From assembly GCA_914767715.1 (NCBI GenBank), contig OU612067.1, positions 2,356,001 through 2,420,000 on the forward strand: a DNA stretch of 64,000 nucleotides. Reading direction: 5' to 3'. A program made the position numbers and the translations under genes. The notes under the pieces are model-generated. The model searched no databases, had not been told where the DNA came from, and worked only from the letters and a program-made list of their open reading frames with translations. Below are positions 24,885 through 37,320 of the stretch, piece after piece. This DNA comes from Membranipora membranacea (lineage: Eukaryota; Bryozoa; Gymnolaemata; Cheilostomatida; Membraniporidae). The stretch's first letter is position 1; each line of letters begins with the position of its first letter.

Positions 24885-27800
24885 GGGTACACAGAGAGAA
24901 CGAGATGCTGTAGTTGATAAATATGGATATCGGTTCGTGTATAGCGAGCGAGGACGTGAGGTATGTACTGCTATCTATATATATAAGCGAATGGCGGTGC
25001 TGTGACCAATCAAATGTGTTTGCATGACAACTAAAATATCCCGTTCAAGTTGTTGTATCATAGCATAGCGGTACTTTGACACATACCTGTTGACTCAACA
25101 AATTTTTTGAATAATTCATCTAGAGAAAGACCTCAGCCTAAATATTTTATACATAGGAAGATTTTTGATCAATATGACTCTTCTTTAGGAGATAGTGAAA
25201 TCGCTCCGCTGCTACAGATTTAATTCAGGATGCACAGCAACTCTGCATCATAATGTTATCAACGGTGATTTTGTGGAAGGCTGTACAGATCATAACCACC
25301 CATCAGAGCCTGCAACAGAAAGAGGAATAACGTTATTGAAAACGGTAAGTTGGTTGGCAAGTTTATCATTGCACTGTATTACAGCTGAGAAAGTTATCAA
25401 AAGGATGACAAAAAATGGCATTACATTACAGGAGAAAAAAAAGAACTTGACGTCAGAAGTGCATAGCTCCAAGCGTATCTATCACAAAAACTCAACTGAA
25501 TGTACTTAAGGCGTTGTTTAATCACTTATAGCCATAGCCAATGTTCTGGCAGTCAAGCAGCACCAAGATATTGGTACATCAGGACTGTTTTGTTGAAAAT
25601 CAGGAGAGGGTTGGTGTGTAAGAAAATAGTTTCCCTGTAACACAAAAGATAGTGTCATGTTTGATTTCCAGCTGAAGCCACAAGCCAAGAAAACCTCCTT
25701 GCAACGCCAGATAGGATGGTTTACGGAAATATCAACAAAGATAGGACTGCCTTTCCAACCCATCCTATACGGCTGGCAGCAAATCCGCTCAACTTGAAGA
25801 GGAGAATACAACGTCAGAGGCAAACTGTTCGGCCTCCACACCCAGCAACCCTCCAGTTTACAGTAAGATATGCAATGAAACCTTTCTTATAATTCATCGC
25901 GAGCAGGAAACCTCGATATGGATCATGTCTCCATAATCCAAAGATCAAAACGAAAATCTATTCAGATTGAAATAAATGTAAATGTTGAATGTTCAGCCAT
26001 TAATGTGAAGTGCAAGGAAGCAATATGATTATGTTTGCAGATGCCTAGAGACCCGGAGTTCATCCTGAGTGACATTTGGGTTGACATAGACGATGGGAGA
26101 ACGAACAGACACATTCTCATGGGAACCTCAGACCAAATAGGCATGCTTGCTGCAGCTGAGTTGATGTGAGTGGTTGGTTTTATAGCATGGCTGCCATACT
26201 GGTTAACATTTTTTATTTCTATTCATAAAAAAACAAATTAAACCTTTTCACTACATTTTCATTCTTCAGCATCTTGGTTGTGTGAATCAGGTGCCTCCCT
26301 ACAACTAATTTGTTTTAATAATAACTTTGCAGGTGCATGGATGGAACGTTTAAGATTGTGAGGCCCCCATTTGTCCAACTGTTCACCATCAACATCTTTT
26401 TGGCACCGGAATGTCCAAGTTCCTGGTATATATGTACTGATGTCAGGAAAAAGCACACAGGATTATGAAAGGGTGAGCACACCTTGCTATCAATATTCTT
26501 ACATTTTATTTGCTACCCTGGATTTAGTAAGCGCACACAGTCGTATGCATATTACAATTTGGGTGTTGTTCTTTCATCGATATTGAGTAGACCACTCCCT
26601 TTGGATTATGAATTTGAAATTATTTTAATTTGTTAATTATGACACGGACAGATTACAATGATTGTAACTGAAAAGGCTCTGTCATCTGATCGTCACATTG
26701 GCACTATTTGAAACTTTGATACTTTGTGTGATAAAACTGAATAAAAATCGATTAATCTTAATTTTCGGCATAGTAAAATATTTACCGGATTTTGTGACGC
26801 AAGAGTTCAAAGTATGGCACCTATCTGATAAAAAATTGTCACAGTATCTTCATCATTCTTTTAATTTTGTATTTTACTTTTTAATTTGAATTATATTCTT
26901 TCAATGGCATGGTCTTGTTTGTCGCCCGTGTGACTTTGGTCGGCTAAAAAGAAAGTATGAAGTTAAAAAGAATATTCTCGGAGTTCCATAAAAATCATTG
27001 TCTATATTGAAGTGATCATAGCTCGATATATAGACAAGTTGCCACTATTGTTTGACTGAATCATTTGGTGTTCAGGCTGATGAATAATTATTCAACATTT
27101 TGTTACCATTACAGGTTCTCAATGAAGTGCTCTCTGTCATTAGAGACAGCAAGAAATTGGAGAAGGTACGCAGAATAATAGCCGACTTTGAGACAGGACT
27201 TTGGCCAGCTCTACGGAGTGTTCTCCCAGCCTGTGACAGACAAGGCTGCCTGTTTCACTTCCGCCAGGCAATCTGGAGAAAAGTCCAAAGTATACATGGT
27301 GAGCTGGTTATTATGTCTTGGAAATATAGTCATAACTTTCACCACAGTTAACATAAATTTTGTTAGCTGTCACAAGCCATTAGTACCATAACTTACTTAT
27401 AGCATAACATCGTAAATCATCTAATTATCAATTGCCAAATTCCAGATTCTACCTGAACTACCTCTTCAGTCAAGGATCTTCAGTATAGGCACAATGGAAA
27501 TAGAAAGAGGCAGCGGACATGGTCTATGAGCGATTTAAATCATTTTTGGGCCACCTATGAAATCAAGTTTGTTTTGTAAATACCTATTGTTGTGCCTTTC
27601 TACAGATTTAGTTGTAAAATACAACATAAAATGATGATGTGACGAGGTTTGTCAGGCGAGTGATGGGCCTGGCTGGTCTTCCTAAAGATGTTGTCACAAA
27701 CGAGGCCATTCCTCAACTAAAGAGAGACAGCCTGGCTCTCAATGATATCAACTGTGACCAGCTATTGGAGTACATGGAAGCCACATGGTTCCAAAGGTTG

Positions 27801-27913
27801 GCAGACTCGGTAGTGTTAGGGAGCACAACTCGAACCAACAACTCCCTAGAAGGTAAGATTGTTAACTGACTTACAGCCTTGTTTTACTCCACATTAAAGC
27901 GTGGCTATCATTG

Positions 27914-27945
<32 letters not shown>

Positions 27946-28327
27946 TCATTTTGTTAATAATTAAAAAGATTTCCAATTACAGCAATGCTAGCACAATTGC
28001 AGTCTTTTGGTAAATGCGTTTCTTAACCCTATCTACCCTAGAATGAATGTTGAAGAGGACCACAATAGATAAACTTATGCGTGAATATTGTTACGCATTA
28101 TGAAAATGTAATAATAGAAATTTATGTGGAATTTGCGACTGCTTATAGGATGGCACAGTAAACTGAATAGAAATGCTGGCAAGCCAAACCTGGTGCTGTG
28201 GGAGTTGTTGGAAGTGCTGAGGAGCGAGTCGGAGACAACTAAAACTGTTCAAACATTGGTGGGAAATAATGTTAAAGTGAACAAGCAGCTGAAGAAATAC
28301 GTAGCTAGCGATGCCGCCCTAAAGTAG
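24885..28327 (+). pseudogene. FLYWCH-MULE transposase of the Phantom element
   Basis: Exons in phase: ~24885-24960 and 25189-25344 (FLYWCH finger: VDKYGYRFVYSERGRE, then RCYRFNSGC and HNHP), 26041-26165, 26333-26472 (first catalytic Asp in CMDGTFK), 27115-27298 (IIADFE with second Asp, then GCLFHFRQA), ~27640-27852 and 28149-28327 (third acidic residue in NNSLEGWH, split by the last intron; stop TAG). This is the order of the Mutator-like transposase domain, and a complete D-D-E set can be placed. A net one-base frameshift lies in exon 26333-26472, between FTINIF and VQVPGIYVLM. The N-terminus upstream of 24885 is uncertain. It cuts and joins its own element ends; the FLYWCH finger presumably reads the subrepeats. 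Confidence 0.85.
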
Positions 28328-29035
28328 GCATGGGATAACTATCAAAGAGACCTGAACTGGCAGAGACTGTGGAGACATGGCGCCAACAGTGTTTTATAAA
28401 TGCGTCTCAACCTGTTCGTGTGATCTGTTAAACAATAATTTTTTTTTGCAAAAACTAAACCATCACTTGTTGGTTCAATGAACTATATCAATGTTGATAT
28501 TACATAATACAGTGAGATTCTGATATAGAATATGTCTTGACTCAGAAGTTAATTGCAGGAATTTAACCTTTTGCGTTAATTGAAGCAAAAAGTAAAATAT
28601 ATAGACAGACAGATTAGCTTTATTTCAGCTGCCCCATTTTCATCATCCCGCTACAACCTGTTGCCTAAATTCAATTGAATCACTCATGCAATAAAATCGA
28701 TAGCTTTGGGCTATATACAGTCAGGATAGAATATATATATATGTATGTATATACTATTGTTTTGAGTCAAGATTCATAAAGTTCAGAGGTGATTGTCAGA
28801 TGGAAAAAGAAGACGCACTCAATAAATGCGCTGTTGGCAAGTTTCATTGTCTTAGGGGTGACACCAAACTTTGATATATGGCTGCCTCATTATATAATCG
28901 CTATGCGACGAGATTTGTACTGGCAGAAAATTGAAGTTTCAAAGATACAAAAGTATCCAGATATTTGTACTTCTGGACTCGTTCAATGCAATTTTGTTTG
29001 ATGATTTGGGTTGAGTTCAAGTCGGTGATTTGTGA

Positions 29036-29370
29036 ATTTGTAACTGGGGTTAATGAGTAGGTGGTTTTCATCACACCAGGAGGTGATGTTGGTAATCTCA
29101 GCTTGTATATGTTTCCCCTTTATATATATTTTCGAATTTGATTGTATCATCAGTGTATTTTAGTATGGAGAAAGAGTAAAGTGTTGTTTTCATTATCTCA
29201 ACATACATGGAAAACAGAATAATAGAGAGTATGCAGCCCTGTGTCGATACATTGCTACCAGAGGTTACAGCTTGCATTCTATGAGTGAGGAAGCTTTAAA
29301 TCCATGTAGTGATGTCAGGGTGGAGAATTTTTGTAGTCTCGTCCTCCACAGTTGACTCACTCACTTTGAC
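29036..29370 (-). pseudogene. Reverse-transcriptase remnant of a non-LTR retrotransposon
   Basis: Minus-strand translation gives degraded RT pieces: TQGCILSIILFSMYVE (motif around the QG..LSP block) and KYTDDTI (the YxDD catalytic block, YTDD here). Stops and frameshifts surround both. It is an old LINE fragment nested in the right half of the Phantom. Confidence 0.65.
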
Positions 29371-29781
29371 AACAACAGGTTTGTTCACATACTTGAACCA
29401 AGGATTTAAAAGTTTTGATCTGAGCAGAGAGAATTCTCCTTGCTCAAATCAGTGATCTGAGCAAGAATGCGTCAACGACAGAAGTTCCATCATAAACTTT
29501 GGTGGACATGTTTTAGTTTTGGCTGTCCCTTATACTCCTTGATTGAAGTTATCTAGGTTTGGTTTAACAAATAGTTGTCTGAATTTATTGTGAAAACTGA
29601 AAAAATCATTCCCTCCCTGATTATTGATATGAAAGCATTTTCTAAATTTGAAATTTCCTACCCATGCATATAAAGAGGACAATCCCCTCTAATCATAAAT
29701 TGCCTTTCGGGATAAAAATGTTGATCACAGCATGAAGTTTATAACCCAGTACTATAAGTTAGTTAAAAAAGATTAAAAACC

Positions 29782-30276
29782 ATGGCCAATCAGGATAGAG
29801 CTTTTATGAGAGTATAGCCTTGATTTTGCAGCCTTTGACAATTGTGATAAATCGGGTCTAATTTGTTCTGGGCACTGAATTAGATTCTTCTCTTAGAATG
29901 GAAATAGTATCATAGCGTTATACAGCTAGGACACTAAACACAGGGACCCATCTGACTGTTATCTGATTGGCTGTCCCTAGTAGCATGAATAATTAGCCTG
30001 AGAAATTGTCTTGTTTACAAAATTGCAAACAGTAATTATACCCCATACAGTGTCGATGATTAGGGCATTTCTAGATTGCTACTAGGGACTGGCTATTTTT
30101 GCAAGCCCTTTGTTTTGCAAAAGAAAGCTAATGATGCTATTCCAGATATGGAATTCAATGGTTCTGGGTCTAGTTTGTAGTGGGTTTATTTTGTATTGGG
30201 TCTATTTTGTAGTGGGTCTATTTAGTTGGGTTCAAATTGTTGGGTCTAAATTGTTAGGTCTAAATGTCGTAGATTC
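29782..30276. repeat. Right TIR of the Phantom element, split by a MITE
   Basis: The inverted counterpart of 16635-16820, in two blocks, 29782-29872 and 30161-30276, separated by a 288-bp insertion. Removing the insertion and one copy of its 8-bp duplication restores colinearity with the left TIR. Confidence 0.85.
29873..30160. mobile_element. 288-bp hAT-like MITE inserted in the Phantom TIR
   Basis: Flanked by the 8-bp direct repeat GTTCTGGG (29865-29872 and 30161-30168). Short ends CACTGAATT and CATTGAATT (read inward) form imperfect TIRs. An internal hairpin pairs GGCTGTCCCTAGTAGCA with TGCTACTAGGGACTGGC. An 8-bp TSD suggests hAT, but no protein is present to confirm it. Confidence 0.75.
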
Positions 30277-30285
30277 GGGTAATTC

Positions 30286-33130
30286 TTTTTGCTGCATGGT
30301 GTGCAATCACAGGCCTGTCTAGACAAGCGGGCCAAGGCCTGTGTGATACGTGGTTGAAAGCAATAGCAAGGCGGTTCAACTTGGCCCAGCTAAGATTTAT
30401 ATCAGTATGCAAGAAGGTTTAGATGTAAATAATAATTACCAGAGAGATAGATGTCGAGTGTGTCTGTCAGTATGTCCAGGTGAGAGTGTATGAATGGAAT
30501 TGATACCAATGGACTGAATGGTGTGTGATACTAAGTCAAAGTGTGTAACCTTGTTAGGTCAGATAAGGGAGCTAGTGAATTGTAATGGCCAGTTGACCAT
30601 CTGTATGAGCTCAATATGAGTACCATAAAAGGCAAGTGAGTAACCTAGTTTAGGTCAGTTAGTTGAGCAAGTTAGTTGTAATGGCCAGTTGACCATCTGT
30701 ATGTATGCTCGATATATATATATGTAGTGGAATACCACCAGACCAGTCATGGGTTTTCCCGGCTAAGCCGATGGCATCCAAGAATGCCAGTCAGGGTTTT
30801 CCGACTATGTGTCAGCCCTGTTTATGACAAAACAGAGGATGGGCTGCCCCTAAAGAGAGACGCAAGATGCCTGGAGTCCTCGTACTGAGAGTGTGATACA
30901 TCCTAGTAAACTAGAATGCATCCTAGAGGTGAGGCCATGGTTGACCTCCTAATCGTAAGTGTGCAGCAAGCTGCCAGAAACTGAAACAGGCACTAATCAG
31001 CCATTGGCCATGACACTTTGATCTTAGCCAATAGGCCGAGAAGCGACTATGTGTCAACGACAGCCCAGAGCGCGCCAGTTCTCAGATCAATGCCAATGTT
31101 TGCACCCCACCTTTTCCAAGTAACAACTTAAATAGTGTGCTATTGTGCTCATACATTACAAGTAGGTAGACCCAGAAATCAGGAGGTCTCCGCGGACAAA
31201 CTCCCAACCTGGGATACGGCTCTGCGTCCCGCAGTGCCGGCGCAATCCAGCCATCATTTGTCATATTTAAAAGCCAAAACTTGAGCTTTCATATCATGAA
31301 TTGCGTCCTTTCATCTGACTTTACATACGAGCAGTAATGGTAATAAGCAATATGATAGGTATATGCACTGTTGAGGTGGGAATAAGGGAGGAAAAAGGGA
31401 GATAGGGAGGGGGTGGAAAAAGACCCTAAAAACTGGGAGCCTCCCTACCAAAAAGGGAGACTTGTCAGGTATGATTGTGCTGGCTGGAGGAGATAATGAC
31501 TGGAATAAATACAGTTGAGAAAAGCATACAGTAATTATGATGATGACTGGCATGTGTGATTGAAATAGTGGGCATATTTATTGTTCCGTTCTGTTCATTT
31601 TCTATCTCTAGGATTGACAATAGCGTGGCAGGCTGTTCATGATAAGAGATCTTTGATGGATGTCGATTCAGGGGTAGAACAGAAAATTTTGGTGAGTTGT
31701 GTATTACTATAAGTTGAGCTTGTATCACTAATCCATTGTTAATGTACATCTCTCAGTGCACTATGTCGAGTGTATCATCTAGACCACAGGCCTTCTGTAG
31801 TTTTTGCTTCCGGTGTCTGAGTTGATTGTAAAATATACATTGAATCATTTCAACCATCCATTCAATGCACATTTGATAATTTGATCAATTTTAGTGAAAA
31901 TCTGCTACTGGTGATGTCCTAACGATATTAACTTTGATTTTAATCAAATATGTCATTACCTTGGAGAGAGAGAAAAGGCCTCAACCGACAGGGCACTATA
32001 CTGCGGCGGTACTTAGTTCACACAAAGCTGGAGCTCTAGTCACCAATTAATCTCCTTGCTCGTTTATCTCGATAAGGCCTATCACTGAGCTGATTCAGGT
32101 CAGTAAGTTAGCAGTGTTGAAATGAAGGGAATAGATCTCACAGCTTGCGTTGAGAACAGTTCTGCACAGCATGCGCCTTCTATTGCAGATGAGTCCAGAT
32201 AATAGTAATAATAATAGAGTTTATTATATTTATTATGATTAGAAACAATGATTTCTAAGCGTTGTACATGTGATAAAATGTTAAAATAGAAACATACATA
32301 TGAGTTGGTGTTTTCTAAACTTTCAGAATTGGATGGAATGCTCACTTCCAAGCAACCCTAGTGTCATGATTATTGGCTCTTTAACGATCTCTTCAGATCG
32401 CTCTCAACCCCCTGGGTTACATTAGCTTCTTTCAGCTCATACAGAGCAAAAATCAGTGCAAAAATAGCTCCTCCTATACGCATTGATGTCCAATTTGTTT
32501 TTAATATTTTTTGTGGATCTCATTGGCTCGTTGTGACAAAGTTCATTTCTTTTACAGAGACTTAGTCTAGGATGGGAGGGTTTTTGCCTCGGGCCTCTGA
32601 GACTTGCATGCCTATATTTTGCCCATTTCCAGTTTCAACCACCCGAAACCTGGACTGGAGAATCTAATAAACCGTTCACCTTACATTTATTGCATTTATT
32701 CCTGCGGCATTTCTAGTTCATATTAGTGGAATTAGTTGATGTTGTGCTATGATTACAGTTGGGATTTGACATCCATTGTGCTAAAGCAAGCGATGTTCTG
32801 ATGCTGATGGAGTGCTGAGCCCAATATATGCTAATAATCTTCCATTATAATATGCTACTTGTTACATTGGTAAGTTGATAGATTAGAACCACTTATTCAA
32901 AAGTAACACCATACAAAACGTACTTGCTTGATTTGTTGTGTGATCTACACATTATCTGTCTGGCTCTGTTGTAGGCTTCATGAATTGTGGGGCAAGCAGT
33001 GACTATAAAATCATACAAGTAACCAGACACAACCATATGGCACAGCATTCAATGACTTGTGTTGCTACGTGATTTATGGATCATATTAGAAAGTTGGTTG
33101 ATATAATGTATTATGTATTCAGTAGTTTAA
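30286..33130. other. Non-coding interval right of the Phantom
   Basis: No conserved protein is visible on either strand. It holds a two-copy direct repeat at 30541-30715, an AT dinucleotide run near 30711, and a relatively GC-rich block at 30740-31260 with no recognised domain. The open frames here are short and show no family signature. Confidence 0.5.
30541..30715. repeat. Tandem duplication, unit about 98 bp
   Basis: Two copies begin GTAACCT and end with TAATGGCCAGTTGACCATCT and GTATG, at 30547-30617 and 30644-30715. They differ by a few substitutions and a short indel. Confidence 0.8.
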
Positions 33131-33137
33131 ACGCTCC

Positions 33138-33228
33138 AACGGTGGCGGGATGCTGGTTGTGGCATTTCATTCACTTTCCCAACCAAGTAGTTGATAATAG
33201 AATGCCTCTACCAGCATCCCGCCACTGT
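33138..33228. repeat. Short inverted repeat around a GC-rich hairpin
   Basis: The arm CGGTGGCGGGATGCTGGT near 33138 pairs with ACCAGCATCCCGCCACTG near 33208. Outer bases (AACGG/TGTT) and inner bases (GGCATT/AATGCC) also pair. It is about 90 bp in total and lies just outside the large fold-back. Confidence 0.75.
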
Positions 33229-34253
33229 TCAAGCGGTCAAGGTAGAAACATGGGGGTCAGCAAATATCAACTTTCTATACACCGTTGGAAAAATGCTGGG
33301 CTACTGATGGCTAAAAGCTCATCAAAAATGTGTTTGAATGACGTTGCGTCATTTTATCAAGGAAATGAGACCAAAAAGGCTGTCTTTAGCAAAGTGGATG
33401 GCAGAGCCAAATTGATTGCTAGAAATTTCCAAACAGGTTATATTTATTCTTAGAGATATGGTTAAATCTAATATTTGGTTGAAAATAATATATGATGAGC
33501 CCAAAGTGGCTATTTATGTCACGTCATGATGTGTGTGATCTTTTTAATTTGATGATATAATGTGAAACTTTAAGCAACGCTCTGAGATTGTTTTGGTAAG
33601 TGCTAATTTGTTTGCTATTTCCCACAGTAGTGCTGTTTGGACGACACAAATCCAATTTTCAGCAGCATAAAAAATTTACCAGGATCAACACAGACCATCA
33701 AAGGTAGATACATTTGGCGTCATTTTTCCATAACGCCAAACATGCTGTCAAAAGGACCATTACTTAGACCAGACAATTTATTATTGAAAATTCTCACATA
33801 CTAAGGCGCTTTGACTAAGCATGGGAAAACAGGAAATGCCAACAGAATATGGATCTGGGGATCAGTGTTCCTCGAATTGCGCACCACAGAATTCCCAAAA
33901 ACGCCTTAAAAGCCCCTTAAATTGGCTATTTAGGGCATTCTGTGGTGCGCAATTAGGGGAAAACTGATACGTAGTGCCAAATTCTGTTGACGTTTCTTGT
34001 TTTTACTATGCTTAATCAAAGCGGCTTCGTATGTGAGAATATTCAAAAAGAAATTGAAAAATCCCGGTCTAAGTAATTGTTTCTTTTGACAGCATGTTTG
34101 GCGTTATGGAAAGATGATGCAAAATGAATCTACCTTTGATGGTCTGTGCTGATCACGGTAAAGTTTTTATACTGCTGAAGATTGGGGTGTGGGTCATATA
34201 AGCAGAATTTCAGTAGAAAATAGCAAAAAATTTGGCTCTTACTTACTAAATCT

Positions 34254-34754
34254 ACCTCTTAATCCACAATAGAACACAAACATGATGATGTTGTTGGTGT
34301 TGTTGGATGGTCTGCTCAGAACAGTCAGTAAAGCTAGGTGAAAGGGTTACAGTGGAAGCGTCTGCTGTGTCTAGATATTTTCTATGTCTATTTTAGAAGT
34401 AGCCCTAAATCTGTCTTTACAACAAATATTAGGGTGGGTACTGTCAAAACCCGATAAACACCACTTAGTTTCATAAACAATGCACAATTATACAGGAATA
34501 CACCTTACCTACGCATGCAAGGTAGTGTGGTGTAGTGGTCTAAGTGTTTGCCTTGCAATCAGATGGAGGGTTATGCCCTGGGTTTGAATCCCAGCTTGGA
34601 CATTTTTTTAAAAGTTTTCGCTAGTAAGCCTACTAGCGAAATTTAGTGTATCTTAAATTAAACTCACTCACCATAGTAGCGAAATTTAGTACTGCGAAAT
34701 TTAGTACCAGGTCCAGATAGCGAAATTAAACTCTAGCTAAATTAAACTCCTATA
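34254..34754 (+). mobile_element. Insertion in the right arm of the fold-back, containing a tRNA-like SINE
   Basis: Present in only one arm of the inverted repeat, so it arrived after the arms formed. It contains the tRNA-like unit at 34521-34602. It ends with an array of related words (TAGCGAAATTTAG, TGCGAAATTTAGTA, TAGCGAAATTAAACT, TAGCTAAATTAAACT), a tail typical of a short retroelement. Confidence 0.6.
34521..34602 (+). repeat. tRNA-like sequence (SINE head or tRNA pseudogene)
   Basis: Box A is GTGTAGTGGTCTAAGTG. Box B is GGGTTTGAATCCC, in a perfect 5-bp T-stem (CTGGG/CCCAG). There is an extra arm GGAGGGTTATGCCC like class II (Leu/Ser) tRNAs, and a run of T follows. The acceptor stem does not pair and the anticodon stem has a mismatch (loop CTTGCAA), so it is not a working tRNA. 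Confidence 0.7.
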
Positions 34755-35035
34755 GGGTATCTCAAATCGTTGCTTAAAGATTCACATTATATAGTCAAAT
34801 TTCAAAAAATCACACACATCATGACGTGACGGAAAAGCCAATTTGGGCTCATACTATATTATTTTCAACAAAAAATTAGGATGAACTATATCTCTATGAA
34901 TAATTAAAACCTGTTTTGAAATTTCTAGTAATCAAATTAGCTCAGCCATCAACGTTGCTAAAAACAGCCTTTTTGGCCTCATTTCCTTGATTAAATGACG
35001 CAATGTCATACAATCACATTTTTGATGAGCTATTT

Positions 35036-37320
35036 GTGTTAGTATCATATTTTGGAGTTATCTACACCGTCTCCTGATTACAGTCAGTAATGTAGTAGCC
35101 TCCAACGTGTAAACAAGCTTTTGTATCAGCTATCAACTAAAACTCAACTTTACTTCATACACTACTTCACTTCAACAGTGTTTTAACACCGACTAGAACA
35201 GACTTTTACCAGTAATAATTATAGCTAATCAAGCATTTATTATATCTATGGGTACAATTACAAAGAACTAAATCTTGTAGCCGAAAACATAACTATACTG
35301 CCACCATTCTGATACACTATTAGCGATCAGTAGCACGGCAGCTTTCCAAAGGTGTATAGAAAGGTGATGTTTGCTGATCCCCCCCCCCCCCACAATTTGA
35401 AATGAATTTTGATGTAGTTGATAAAATTAATGATCCACATGTTTTCTAATATAATTTTACAGATAATGAAATACAGTGTTGAGTGTTGGTGCATCATGGA
35501 CACATATAGAGTACAATTCATGGAGACATATTCTTGAAAACATCAATGGAATGCATTCACCGATAGCCATAATATCATGCTGTGCAGGTATGTGTAGAAA
35601 ATATAATGAAGATGATAACAAGCCACAGTGCCTTCTGTGATCTTGTCGCGTTTATATGGTTAGATGTTATCTCTTCTCTATGATGCGTGCCTACCCAGAG
35701 CAATAGCAGGGTGAGCCACACAATGACTTTTTTTTATGCTGACTGTTCAACAAATTCAGTCAATATTTTAGTGGGGCATATTTATCCAGTTTTCTTTGCC
35801 AATCTTTCTTACAGTTTTTTTTATCCAAAGTGTGGCTCACTGTTTTCTTGCCATCTCAGTTTAGTGTTGACGTGAAAGATTTTTTTTTAACATAGTTCTG
35901 ACATGCAGTTGAGGACCACAGGTTCGTGGCTGGCTTCAATCTGTTCAACTGTTTTACATTTGCTCTAATATTCCTTTGATCAGCATCACATAAGAACACA
36001 GGTTTGAATTCCTCGAGTTGTCATCAAAAGTCTAACTCTCCCCACATTCCTTGGCCATAATAATCATCACTGAGCTCTTAAATTACTTTTTTCTTGCAGT
36101 TGCAGACTTTGTTTCCGGGTAGTTTAACTATAATCCACTGATTCTCTGTGTGATCAGTTTGCCTGAGTAGTTGACGCTATGTTGATGTAACCAGTTAAGC
36201 AAGGTCCGGGCTTGAGTGGGTTTGAGTCGGTGAGGGCCCTCCGTGTTCTTGATCTATGATTTGAAGTGTTCATCTGATTTCAAATAGCTACATATATGTT
36301 GATACAAGCAAATGCAGTCAATAGACATTGAGATGTTGCCTTATGGATTTCTCAACTGACATGTTGCTTTTACGCAATGATTCAACCTCCTCACGGTTTT
36401 TAAACGCTTAGTTTCTTCTTTTTCTTCCAAGGTGTGTGTTTTCTTTTTATAATATGATAAACATCTTAGTCAGATGGGCTCTTTTGTTGTCCAGAAGAGA
36501 AACATCATTGCGGTGACTTGGAAACAATTTTTTTATATAGACAAACAAATTTTGGCTGATCATTCTAGTTGCCCTGGTGTTGCCACCATGGTAACCCGAT
36601 ACTTCATTTTTTTTTGGCTTTCAGGCCCATCTGTCTGACAAAACCTGATTTGTGTATGTGTAGGGAATTTGACATATTGACTTAACACAATATACTTGTA
36701 GAGAATTTTCTGCTGATTTCAGTGCAAAAAAATTTATTAATCTAGCATTAAAATTTTCCGAGAAACGACCATTTGAAGTTCCATGGCCATCAGAATCTCC
36801 AACAATCACTGTTTTGAGAAATCGCTTCATAAAGTTAGAACTTGGAAAAATAGAATCCAATTATTATTGTTTATATTGTTTTTCCTTCACTGCGGCATGT
36901 TTATTCCACATTACTGAGTTGAGTTTGATGTTGATTTTGACTAATCTGGTGAGTAAACAGAAATAAATGTCAGCCTTCATGCTGATTAATTAATGTATCG
37001 ATAAAATATAGTGTTTTAAACAAAACAAAAAGTAAATGACACGCTACTTCAGGCTAAGCCCTGCACATGACTATGGCAAATGAAAGGGTGTAAAAATATT
37101 GTGAAAGGCAACAGAAACCATATTAAATCAGAATATGACCACACAGCACAGAGACAAAGCCAGATGGTATTTTTTTTAATGTAATACTTTAAAATTAAAA
37201 CAAAATTTAATCAAAATTAAAAATTATATTATATATTATATATTATTTATTGTGTTGGATGTTCACATGTACATTGTATTGAGTAACATATCGTTAGAAA
37301 GCCCTTAACCTGCTCTATTC
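35036..37320. other. Intergenic sequence without a recognised gene
   Basis: Contains a poly-C tract near 35380, poly-T runs and AT-rich stretches near 37200. No splice-consistent conserved exon was found on either strand. Confidence 0.5.

Larger units (their letters stand above)
16635..30276 (+). mobile_element. Phantom-type Mutator-superfamily DNA transposon, 13.6 kb
   Basis: Bounded by a perfect 9-bp direct repeat, GGGTAATTC, at 16626-16634 and 30277-30285. The ends begin GGTATTGCGACA (left) and GAATCTACGACA (right, read inward). Each continues as arrays of short subrepeats (ACAAATTAGACCCA type), then matches into unique sequence for about 190 bp. Inside are a FLYWCH-MULE transposase and a PHD-OTU gene, both on the plus strand. 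FLYWCH plus a Mutator-like catalytic domain plus complex termini is the published description of Phantom elements in animals. A frameshift in the transposase, a stop in the accessory gene, and nested LINE and MITE insertions suggest it is no longer autonomous. Confidence 0.85.
33313..35035. repeat. Large fold-back element: ~600-bp inverted arms, one arm interrupted
   Basis: Left outer arm 33313-33585 is the reverse complement of 34755-35035 (shared AGCTCATCAAAAATGTG and GAGCCCAAANTGGCT). Inner arm 33598-33900 pairs with 33938-34253, closing on the near-perfect AATTGCGCACCACAGAAT around a ~40-nt loop at about 33919. The right arm has an extra ~500 bp (34254-34754) that is absent from the left. 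I estimate by eye that the arms differ by roughly 10-15 percent. It could be a fold-back transposon or an inverted duplication that makes hairpin RNA. Confidence 0.85.

Noticed and set aside
30168-30280. GGGTCT-rich array looked like a simple satellite
   Set aside because: It is the inverted counterpart of 16635-16760 and ends at a 9-bp target duplication, so it is a transposon terminus.
33076-33453. 125-codon ORF at the left of the fold-back
   Set aside because: It runs through a hairpin and into the inverted-repeat arm; the opposite arm does not keep an equivalent frame.
34521-34602. Functional tRNA-Ala(TGC) from the anticodon loop CTTGCAA
   Set aside because: The acceptor stem does not pair, the anticodon stem has a mismatch, and the extra arm is class II. 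It sits in a repeat-like insertion.
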